The notes beneath the pieces were generated by a model. That model saw only the letters and a list, made by a program, of their open reading frames with translations. It searched no databases and had not been told where the DNA came from. From contig NC_133770.1 in the NCBI RefSeq assembly GCF_003597395.2, positions 84,953,576 through 85,017,575 of the forward strand: a stretch of DNA of 64,000 nt, read 5' to 3'. The stretch comes from Chelonoidis abingdonii (taxonomy: Eukaryota > Chordata > Testudines > Testudinidae). How positions within the stretch are numbered: the stretch's first letter is position 1; each line of letters begins with the position of its first letter. A program made the translations under genes and the position numbers. This document shows positions 37,391 to 47,804 of the stretch, piece by piece.

Positions 37391-37485
37391 CAGCGACTGG
37401 ATAGCGTAGTGGTTAAGAGCGCCGCCCTTTGATACGGGAGACCGCCCTTTGATATGAGAGACCGGGGTTCAAATCCCGGTTGGTA
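37391..37485 (+). pseudogene. tRNA-like sequence with duplicated anticodon region
   Basis: An A-box-like tagcgtagtgg (37402-37412) and a B-box-like ggttcaaatcc (37466-37476) with a T-arm stem ccggg/cccgg show tRNA ancestry. A 20-bp segment is duplicated in tandem at 37421-37440 and 37441-37460 (17 of 20 identical). Without one copy the length would be about 75 bases, the normal tRNA size. The acceptor arms do not pair well. It directly heads the retroelement that follows, so it may serve as its leader or pol III promoter rather than as a tRNA gene. Confidence 0.6.
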
Positions 37486-40400
37486 CCCAACTTTCCAGTA
37501 GGGGTCCTTGGAGCAAAAGACCCTAACGCTTCACCGCCTACCTCAAATATGAGAGTGACACGAACTAGGAGAGTCATGCGGCTCGGACGTCGCACCGGAT
37601 TAACAAGGTCCGCACAGCCAGATGTTGAGGAACCAGACAATCTGACGATAAGTGGGCTACTGGAACAAACCATTCATGGACGAGACAAGAGAACCTGGAA
37701 TTGATGGAATGCTACTACAACAGTAGACCTAATGAGAGGGATATATGAAACGTATGAGGGGACTATGGATGACAAAGACCTACATCCACACTTACTGAGA
37801 AACAGCTAGTTACCCCAACCTTCAACATAGGTAAAGAGGAAGCTGCTCTCACAGCTTGAGATAGACCAACTCCACATTACATCCCAGACTCAAGAAGACC
37901 TGGAAGAACAAGGGATGTGCAGCCCACACCTGAAGCTGAAACTCACTGCCACCCCTCCATTGCAGAGCACAGCAGCTGATATGAGGCATAAGATCATGGA
38001 GAAACTAGCTACAGTCATCCTCGAGACGATTACCAAGGCTCAGTGGAGAAGTACCATCAGATAGTATGTTAGAAGATGCCCAATAGAGCCCCTCATGACA
38101 ATCCCTACTACCACCATAACTCAAACCAATGAACTGGTATACGCTACAGCCTCTGTAATCCTGGAGATGCTTGGCTACACGATCAAGAAAAAACAATAGT
38201 ATGTACCCACCCTGGAAAATGAGGTTGGAGGATAAGATCAAGGCGGACTCGAGAGAAGTTATTCAGCTGGTGGAACTACAGAAGGTGTAGAGATTAAGGA
38301 TAAGAACTCGGCTACTGAAAAAAATACAAGGACCTGACTCCATCTGAAGCCCTAAGAGACTGCTAAACAAAGGCTCACAGCACTGGCTACCAGGCTAAGG
38401 AGATACACTAGAGAAGCAGAGGCCAAAAGTTAAATGCCCTGTTCTCGTCAAAGAACCATCCAAGGTGTACTCCCAACTGGCAGTGCAACAACACAATAAA
38501 CAGCAGAGCCCCCAGCAGCAGAAACTGAAACAGTACTGGAAAAACATATGGGAGAAGAGAAGACTCATAAACACAGTGCAAAGTGGCTGCAGGACCTGAG
38601 AACAGAGCACAGCAAATCTCCAAGAACAGAAACCAGTCACCATCACAGTAGAAGACATCCAGCAGCGGGTCAAGAACATGAAAGCTGGACAGCACCTGGA
38701 CCAGACATGATCCACCACACCTACTGGCTAAAGAAACTAACAGCAGGTGCATGAACGCCCTAGCAGCACAGATGAACAGCTGCTAGCAGCAGGCTCCCAC
38801 CCAAACATGGCTAACACAAGGAAGGACAGTGCTGATCATGAAAGACCCCTGCAAGGGACAGAACCGTCCAACTACCGGCCGAATAACCTGCCTCCCCACA
38901 ACATGGAAAGTCCTTATCTCAGGCATCATAGCCTGCAAGCTACAGGACATATGGGCCAATTACATGAAGCACAGCTCAGAAAGGCATTGGAACAACACCA
39001 GAGGCTCAAAACACCAGTTGCTCATAGATAGAGCAGTCGCCCAAGACTCAAGCTCTAGACAGACCAATCTGAGGAGACAGCCTGGATTGACTACAGGAAA
39101 GCCTACGACTCAATGCCGCACACGTGATCTGACTGAATGTCTGGCACTATACAAAAGTCAACAGGACACTAAAGGACCTTCCTCAAAGAACTCAATGGGA
39201 CTATGGAAGACACACTAGAAGTCAACTCAAGGCAGCTTTGCAACAAGTGGCCATCAAGTGCGGCATATACCCACCAAGGTGATGCACTGGTCCCCCGCTG
39301 CTGTTCTGCATAGGCTTAAACCCCCGTCAGCCAGATAATCACAAGGACTGGATACGGTACAGGTTCAGGAGTGGAACTACCATCAGCCACCTCCTCTAAC
39401 ATGGATGACATTCAAGCTGTATGGCTAAGAATGAACGAGACATCGACTCGTATTGTAATCCACCTGACGTTTACGCGGATCTACAGTGAGGATATCGGGA
39501 TGTCATTCGGACTGGAGAAGTGTGGCGGATGTAGTGAAGAGAGGGAAGGTAGTCAAGACTGATGGGGTGGAACTACCGCACGGGCCACATAGACAGAACA
39601 TACAGACCAGCTACAAGTACCTTGGCGTCCCACAGTCACAATGGAAAACCATGATGAGGAGGCAAGGAAGACAGCAAACATCCAAAGTATCACCAAAGGA
39701 TAAGACAGGTCCTGAAGAGCCAGCTCAGTTGGGAAGAACAAGATCCACGCCATCAACGGATACGCCCTGCCGGTCATCAGATACCTGCGTATAGTTGAGC
39801 TGGCCAAAGAGGAGGACATGGAGGCTGCCGATGTGAAAACCCGGAAGCTCCTCACAATGCAACAGAGGTTTCCACCCAAGTTGTGAGAAAAAGGGAGTCC
39901 ACTCCTTACACGCAGCCTATGCCCGTACCCACACAGATACCTCAAAATAGATGAGAGTGACACGTAACTAGGGGAGAGTATCATGCTCGAGCATCCGGTC
40001 GACACCCGGTTAAAGTGTGAACTCACATGGTCTCCGCGCCGCAGATTTTGAGGAACCAGGACAACTTCTGCACGATATTCTAGTGCGGCTACTGGAACAC
40101 ACCATTCAGTATGACGAGACAAGAGAACCTGGAAATTGATTGTGTATATGCTGCTGCACTAAGCAACAGGTTAGAGCTCAAGAGAGTAAGAGGGGAATTG
40201 ATGATTGAAACGTGGATGACTGTGTACCTTGAGCAAAAGCCCCTAACGCTTCCACCCGCCCTACATCAAAAATATGAGGTGAGTGACACGAACTTAGGAG
40301 AGTCATAGCCGGCTTCGGACGAGACACGGTATTAGACATAGGTCCGCGCCAGATTTTGAGGAACCAGGACAATCTGACGATACTCTAGTGGCGGCTACTG

Positions 40401-40950
40401 GAACATACCATTCACGTATGGACGAGACAGAGAACCTGGAATTGATTGGGAATTGCTGTACACAGTAGATCCGGCTAGAATCAAGGAGGAAGGGATATAT
40501 GAAACCTCATGATAAGGTACTGTGCGATGGACAAAAACCTACTCCACACCCTTACTGAAGAAAAACAGCTCACGTTAACCGCTTCAATGCAGTAAAAGAG
40601 AGGGAAGCTGGCTGCTCTACGAACGCTGGAGATAGGGCACCAACTCACCTTACAGCCGCCAGACTCAAGAAGACACTGCGAAGAACAAGTGGATGTGCAG
40701 GCCCACACCGAAGTCTACCGACTGGAACACTTCACTGCCACCCTCCTACTTCATTTGCGCGGCGAGCACAGCCAGAGAGACTGATATGAGGCATAATGTC
40801 CAACATCAGAGCTCTCTGTCCAGAAGAGTGCAGTGCTGGGAACAGCTAAGATACTGCGCAGAACCCTCAAACTCCCAGGCCTCTGGTAGAGGACCCGAGG
40901 TTGAGGAAGACACATACCACCCATAGGGGTGAGAGGGGAATTTTTATATA
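37486..40950 (+). mobile_element. frame-broken non-LTR retroelement (R4/Dong- or R2-like)
   Basis: Translation in shifting + frames gives reverse-transcriptase segments typical of site-type LINEs: TVLIMKDP and TCLPTTWKVLISGIIA around 38830-38950, HQLLIDRAVA near 39020, CGIYPPR and the GDAL segment near 39260-39290, LTRIYSEDIGMSFGLEKCGG near 39450-39535, and TSYKYLGVPQ near 39605. The reading frame is lost repeatedly by single-base insertions or deletions, so no protein is intact. Clade assignment (R4/Dong or R2-like) is from memory of family motifs and is tentative. Leader-type sequence occurs at 37545-37700 and again at 39950-40140 and 40275-40450. The right end runs into a (TA)n tract at about 40946. 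Confidence 0.65.
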
Positions 40951-40965
40951 TATATATAAAAGGTC

Positions 40966-43900
40966 TACTGATCAGCTCCACCTATGTATTGCATGCAACT
41001 ATGGGTACTAAATGTTAGTCAGCTATAATGCATTTTGCTACCTGTGGGTCATATGTGAATTTTTAAATTATTCTGTGCTTTTGTGCTCTGAAAAGATATT
41101 AGAACATAAACAGGCAGCACTGCCTTTTACAGTGCTAGAGATTTCAGAGCTACCTCTGTGGTGAATCAGATACGTGCACCAGAAATATAGGTGTCACAGT
41201 CAGGCCTTTGCAGCACAGTTCAGCAAACATAAACCCACAGAGCAATAAATTTTGAGGCAGGAAAGACCAAATCTTTAGCTGTTGTAAATCTGTACTGCTT
41301 CTTTGACTTCAGTAGTGCTGTGTTGATTTATACCAGCTGGGAATCTGGCCCAACCTGTTTATCAGCAGACTATCAGATAGGAAAGAGCAGAAATAATATA
41401 CTAAAGATTTTCATTTTTAACCACTAACAACATTTTATATCACTGGGGTAACCATAAAAAAGAACTGTGACAAGGAGGTCAAACATTAATGACATTTCAA
41501 AATGGATTGAAACTGTAGATAGTGAAATACTGTCCCATACAGTGTCTTGGAAACGTACATATATTGCAAACACTGTCTCATTTTGCTGAGATTCAGTTGC
41601 AATCTCCTAAAATAATTAGTTCTGATATCACCTATATATTATTTTATCTTAATTTTAATTCCTCAAATGCATAAAGATGAACTATCCCCATTTATTTTTT
41701 ATTTATTATTTGTTTAGCGGCAACTTTTGTTATTTGTTTCACACTGTGCTGTACAATACAAAGAATAAAGACAGTTCCTGCTCAGCAGAGTTTATACCTT
41801 TAGTTAACTGGCTTGTAAAAGCAGGTGTGGACTTTCCCCAAATATTTGATCCAGAACTGAGCTCAGCCTAAAATGAACCACAAGATCTTATGTCGCTATA
41901 AAAGCATTTCTTTGTGGAGGGTCCACACTAGCCCTTAGTTCTCTAGTCTTTATGAGCAATCAGTTATTTTGAGGTTAAAACCCTAGTGCAGGCAAACCCT
42001 AAGTGTTTGCAAGGTCCTAAAAGATGAGCACACTATTTCACCCAAAGAAAACAAAGGCCAGATCCATCCCTAGTGAAACTCCATTGAAATCAATGGAGTT
42101 AGCACCAATCCATCTCAGGGCTGGATTCACTTCTAAGGTATATAGTTTAAAATAGAAAGACAAATAAGGGCCTGATTCTGCACTTCATTACACAGTGTTA
42201 CACTGGTGTGACGTCACTTTCCTCTGGGGAATCACAGTGATGTAAAACCAGTTAATACACAGTGGAAATTCAGACCTCACTATTTTAACTGGCCTGATGG
42301 GTATATGCCTCTTCTGTAATGCTGTATTGGACCTGACAGAGTTGGCAGCGTTGCAAAGTAGCTTTAGAAATGAGTTTTTTCACGTGGAAATCCCAAAGCC
42401 TGTAGATGAGAAATAATATTGCTCAACCTTGTAGGTTTATGTATTTCCTTTGCTATTATGCAAGATATGTGCATGTACGAATTTGAGTGACAGCTTTTTC
42501 CTGGTACACTGAATGGATGCCTGAAAATCTCCCTATTCATGTGAAAGACAGTTATCGTCAGGTCTCAGATCCTAACTGCAGACAGACCCTTGCAGAGTCA
42601 GGGAGTTCTGCCATGAGGCAGGGGTCCACTATCACATGCATTGCTATGTTGCAGAATCAGGCTGCTGTTAGATTATAATCATTCTCAGGGAGGGCCTATC
42701 TTTTAATTACGTGTGTGCATAGTGCCTAGAGCAGTGGGGCTTGATCTCTGAACGAGGTCTTTAGGTGTCACTGCAAAACAAATACATTATTATCATGATG
42801 ATGATGAATTATCTGCTAAGTATCACTAGAATTTATCCTGCAACAAAGGAAATCCCCACAAGGACAGGCAGAATGTTAAGGACTGTTTTTATTTGTCTTC
42901 ATGTTTGGGTTTTTGGTCCAATAGTCACATCCAAATAAATACAATATTGGGTCAGAATCATCCCCTAGGTTCCTCCTTAAAATAGTCCACACCATCCGTC
43001 ACCTCTGTTCTGCCAGTGACCTGGAACTAGCCAGTGCAGCTGTAGGGGGAGGAGAAGCCGGTTGGCTATGAGAGATGCTGATTCAGCATCTTTCCTAGGC
43101 ACCCTCTGCAGACAATGCTGTGTGCAAACCAGGCTAGATTTTAAAGCTGCCTTACTCCAGCAGAGCACCCTAGGGAGGGGGAAGGTGGTGATACTGCCAC
43201 AGCCTACTCTGAGTGTGAATCCCCCTTCCCCCGGTGTAACTGCCCTGCTCAGTGCTGGACATGCAAGTTGTGCCCAGAGAGGCGAATCTAGCCTGTTGCC
43301 TCTTGCAGCAGTATAGAGCAAGAATTGTGGCTTACTTGTTTTTGTCTGCCCCTCTTTATTTTCTCTGCCTGCCTACCTGCCTTCTATTTGTTTTCCACTC
43401 TCCCTTGTAGTCACATTGATCCTGCCTCTGCAGGTCTTTCCTTGAAATGATGTGTAATGAGTGTCTGTGTCATTTCATAATACTGAGAGTCCTCCTTTCT
43501 CTCTGTGCCTGTTGGTTGAGGTCACATTCAGCACCTAATACTAATGGTGCTCGGTAATGATTTCCACAATTATTTCAAAGGGTAAACCACCTGTTGTGCC
43601 ATCACAGCCTGATGCAAACAGGATTCAACTCCCTAGTTGTAATTAGAAATGAGGACCACTCTCTCGGTGTCCTATTCTTGTCTGTTTGTGAATCTGGAAT
43701 AACTCCATTGAAATCTTAAGTGAGAAATCATCATAAGCTTAATGTTCTGTCTGCCCCTAGCCAGCTCAGGTTTTGTTCATTTGTATTTTCTTTTTGTTTA
43801 TTTGTTTTTCTTTGTTTTCTTTTCTAACTTTTAAAATTTTTGGTATGTGACAGTTTGTAGAGTGTGTCTACAGTGAAGGCTGGGCTGGAGTTCAGCACTA

Positions 43901-45955
43901 TATCCGAGTCAAGTGGGTACACATCTTGTGTTAATTTTGATTTTCCCTTTAGCATATGGTAGATATCATATATATGGAATAAGTAAAGTACTGCAGTGAT
44001 AGGATCAGGTAGGGTTAGGTGATGTAGTGGTTAAAAATGTTCTGTCACCATCTCACATTGGTAGCATCTGAGAAACTACACCACTGCAAAAAATTGCTTA
44101 TGAATTTTCATAGCATAATCAAAGGCATGTAGGCATTTTTTCCCAATATTTCCTTCAGCAAATGTCTGTTTGTAATTCAATTAAAAAGGAGAGCAGACGA
44201 CTTCATTGCTGACAGAACTGTAGTCACGCTTTTGAAAGGCCTGATTTTGTTCTTGGTATGAATCAGGAATTAAATCAACGTCAAGCTGGGATAAGTGGGA
44301 GCAGAGTAAGGCCCTGTATCTTCAGATGTTGTTTTGTTTGAGAAAATATTATAAGCTATTAATAATAAGATAAACTGTTGATTGTTCTGTTTAGAGAGTG
44401 TGTAGCCAAGTAAAAGTTAGGGATTATCTTTTTTTAAGCACTCCAGGCATATGTTATAATTTAACAATTTGTTGTGCATCTTTATTCATAGTTTTAATTT
44501 TCTACTTTAAACATTTTCTTTTTGTATAGAAAAATTGTTGGTAGGGCTGAAGAAATAAATAACAAACATCCTGTAAAAGCGGCTGAGAAACTGACTGTGA
44601 AACATAGAAACCTGTTTGTTTGTTAACACCTTCTTGACACTGGCATTTGTGGTTAAGACAGCGATCATTGTAAAACCATGTCTACCCTACCATTATAACT
44701 TTTTTTAACCAATTCATGACATTTTTTCCTCACCTGATTACAACAACCATGACTGACTTGTGCCCGCACAGCTGCTTTATTCAAAACACAACCATATATA
44801 GGCACCCTCCAGGCTCCCTAGCTTAGTTTGTATTGCTGTTTTCTCACTGCAGTCTGGGAAAATCTGAGCAGCTGTTTCATAGGGAACACAATGCCTTAGG
44901 TACATGCACAAAGTAGGGCATCGGTAGCATGGTAGGGAAGTGCATTCTGTGAGAGTTAGGAGGAAGGACCAGATGTTTATATGGATCGCAAGACTGTCTA
45001 AGTTACAACAGTTAATGCTAAAAGAGTACTGGAAGGGTTTAAAACCTCATGCTTCAGAGTGTATATTAGGAGGAGACCTTCATGGGGACAGATTATCCCA
45101 CATCTGCCTACTGTAGGGTTTATTGGGCCTTCCTCTGGAACCCCGCCACTGTTGGAGACATGATACTCAACTAAATGGATCATGAGTCTGATCCAGTCTG
45201 TGGAATCCAATATTTTTATGTAGGAAGTGGGACCAGCCAAACTGGCTACACCAGCACTGTTATGAGGTGATGTGTACTGTTGTGTGTGACAGAATCAGGT
45301 GTTTTATGCTTTGAGTTTTTTTGTTAGAAAGACTTGATATTTGTTTGAAGACAGATTAATTTTGTGCTGTGACCACAGAAATCTCACTCTGTCTTTGAAG
45401 GCAGAGAGGGACTCGGAGGGATCAAAGAAAGGGAAAACAGACAAAAACAAAAAAAGAATCACATGAAACTACAATGGGAAGATTGAGCATTTAAACAAAT
45501 TGCATTTTTAATATAAAAAGTCAAGTTAAAAGTCACAACAAACTACAACTTTTCTCTTAGACTTTTTAAAACAAAGCTCTTAAATGTCTTTTCTGCTTAC
45601 AAACATCCCTCCTGGGAGACTAACTTGTCCAGAGGGCTGATACACTAGCTTTCCATCACTGCAACCCTGAGTTCAAACCCAGCCTTAAATCACACATGAA
45701 AGAGTTTGATGATCTCATCCTTAAACCTTTATGTATGCCCATCATAAAACTACTGCAGAGTTTCACCCAGTTACCAGTCTTTGCTCAGGAATAGCAGGAG
45801 TGCTACAATGTCAGGACTGGGATGCATTAAATGTGTTGGGAAGCTTACACGTAGCCTGCTTGTACTATATCAGTCTAATGAGGCTGTTACATAAGCCCTT
45901 TCATGACGGTGAGTACATTTTAAAATTAACAAAGCTGGTACCCTCTATGCAGTTT
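40966..45955. other. FYCO1 intron 13, region 5' of CXCR6 stop
   Basis: No gene recognised. A short SINE-like or LINE-tail segment at about 42715-42800 (catagtgcctagagcagtgg) resembles the one at 62170-62260. At about 42055-42125 there is a hairpin around actccattgaaatcaatggagt. The CXCR6 3' untranslated region should fall just left of 45956, but its end could not be fixed. Confidence 0.4.
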
Positions 45956-46987
45956 TTATAATGGATACATGCTTGTTGCTTCTACATTGGGTGAGGCGGT
46001 ACAAGTTTTCGAGCCATCCTCTTCAGTGGTTTGCCATGGCTTCATGATACCTTGACGCTTAACACATGTGATGTTCTTAATGATTTTCTGGAAGTTCTTC
46101 CTGAACTTCACCCCAATAAAGAAATACAGAACAGGGTTGAGACAGCCATGGAGATAAGCAATTGCTTCTGTTATGACCACTGCAGAGTCGAAATTGTAGT
46201 CCAGGTTGAATTCCACATGTATATTGCGTATGAGTATCAGTAAATTGTAGGGTAACTGAGTAAGAATGAACACCACTACTATGGAAAATATGATTTTTAA
46301 GGATTTGTGCTTTTGGAAACTCCTGGCATGAAGTAAAGTTTTGATAATTATTGAGTAGCAGATAATCATGGTTACCATGGGGATAAAGAATCCAAGGGTC
46401 ATTTGGAATACTGTAAAAGCCAATTCTATGAGTTGTGAAGGGTATATTGATTGACAGACTGACTTATCGTAGTTCAGTTGTGTACTGTATTTAAATTGTG
46501 GTATTGCAAATGCTAGTGAAACCACCCAAACTAAAATGCAGATGAGTTTCCCCCAAACCATTCTTTTGGCTTGACACATGTGGGCTTTTGTGGCTTGGGC
46601 AATAGCAATAAACCTGTCAATAGTTATACAAGTGAGCGTTAACATTGAAGTGTACAGATTCAAAGTGTACAGGCCCCGTATAATTTTACACATTAAGGAT
46701 CCAAAAATCCACTCGTGAGCAGCAGAATATGCCCAGAATGGCAAGGTGGAAAGGAAAAGCAAGTCTGCTGTAGCCAAGCTCACTAAAAATACATCTGTCA
46801 GTGTCTTCAGTTTCTCACAGAAAATGTATATGATAACGACCAAAGAATTTCCTATCAGCCCAAAGGCAAAAGCTAATGCATACATACAGGGCAGAAAGAT
46901 TTTGCTGGCCTTGAGAAAATGTTCATTCTCACTGTAATCGTTGCAGGTGAGGTTAAGGTCTGGGTAATAACATTCTGGAAACTCCAT
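45956..46987 (-). CDS. CXCR6: C-X-C chemokine receptor type 6
   Basis: An intact 343-residue class A GPCR in one coding exon, normal for the family. CXCR6 is the plasma-membrane receptor for CXCL16 and guides resident T and NKT cells. Seven hydrophobic segments are visible. TM3 ends in DRF rather than DRY, a known peculiarity of CXCR6 (TCITIDRFIAIAQATKA). TM7 has NPVLYFF. The C-terminus SKTCTASPNVEATSMYPL closely matches the mammalian CXCR6 tail. The usual disulfide cysteines are in SLMCKI and KSVCQS. The N-terminus is acidic and Tyr-rich, with one N-glycosylation site (NLT at residue 12). It has two cysteines (residues 6 and 15) absent from the human N-terminus. On the minus strand a likely acceptor (gattacag) ends about 24 bases before the ATG, consistent with an upstream non-coding exon. 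The gene lies antisense inside the FYCO1 intron, as in mammals. Confidence 0.97.
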   Translation of the reverse strand: MEFPECYYPDLNLTCNDYSENEHFLKASKIFLPCMYALAFAFGLIGNSLVVIIYIFCEKLKTLTDVFLVSLATADLLFLSTLPFWAYSAAHEWIFGSLMCKIIRGLYTLNLYTSMLTLTCITIDRFIAIAQATKAHMCQAKRMVWGKLICILVWVVSLAFAIPQFKYSTQLNYDKSVCQSIYPSQLIELAFTVFQMTLGFFIPMVTMIICYSIIIKTLLHARSFQKHKSLKIIFSIVVVFILTQLPYNLLILIRNIHVEFNLDYNFDSAVVITEAIAYLHGCLNPVLYFFIGVKFRKNFQKIIKNITCVKRQGIMKPWQTTEEDGSKTCTASPNVEATSMYPL

Positions 46988-47662
46988 GTAGTCTTCTTTT
47001 TAAAGGCTATCTGTAATCACACACATCCAAAATTATTTTCTCAACAAGTAAAACAATTATTATAACATATCTAGAGGACAGGCACAATGTTACTAAGCTA
47101 TTATCTAAAAGCAGAGAAAGAATTGTTGTGTTGAAAAACAACATATATTTATTTGTGTGATAGAAATCACATTATCTTTGTGGTGTGGTATAATCTGAAC
47201 ACTGTTTGTTCCAGACAGAACAGTTGTTGAACCTGCATGTCCTGAAAGTAGATGCGTCATTTTTAGCACAGATTTACACTGACTGGGATTGAGAGGTTTA
47301 ATATTTCAAATGCCTCAAATTTCAGAGTAGTTTGGATCAGGACTTTGGTGTAGGCCCTTCTCTAAAATTAGGGTTTGAGTCCTATTGAGTTTGATCATGA
47401 CATACCTCAGCACAAGAATGTCAACCCCTGCTAGAAAGTGTCACTCGAATCCCCCTTCCTCTCCAACACTGATTGTGACAATGGACTGTACCTTCTTGAA
47501 TTCAGGGAAAGAAAACCCCTTTCATCTACCATTTGAGCTTTAATGGGGGACCTCTCTTCCTTATCCTGATTTTAATGTATAGTTTTCAACCACATCCACT
47601 GTTTTCACAGTAATGGCCACTTGTCCATCATATCCCAGCCACATCCATGCTATAGGTATCAC
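46988..47662. other. region upstream of CXCR6
   Basis: Minus-strand upstream flank of CXCR6. A candidate splice acceptor (gattacag on the minus strand) lies about 24 bases before the ATG. No promoter element or non-coding exon could be identified with confidence. Confidence 0.4.
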
Positions 47663-47796
47663 TAGAGCCCTGCAAATCCATGAATATTTACTTTATATCC
47701 ATGGGTATCTGCATCCGCAGATGCGGATATCTGCAGATGATTTTTGTGGATGGTGGGTCAGATGTGGATACAATATTGTATCTGCGCAGGGCTTTG
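47663..47796. mobile_element. hAT-like MITE, 134 bp
   Basis: Starts tagagccctgcaaatcca and ends tctgcgcagggctttg, imperfect inverted termini. The flanks ggtatcac (47655-47662) and gttatcac (47797-47804) match at 7 of 8 bases. The interior holds inverted tatctgc/gcagata motifs. Confidence 0.7.
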
Positions 47797-47804
47797 GTTA
47801 TCAC

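Noticed and set aside
37391..37485. Functional tRNA gene
   Set aside because: A 20-bp tandem duplication disrupts the anticodon region and the acceptor strands do not pair.
38395..40122. Minus-strand frames of 107 to 189 codons
   Set aside because: They are antisense to the + strand retroelement, whose RT motifs are clear.
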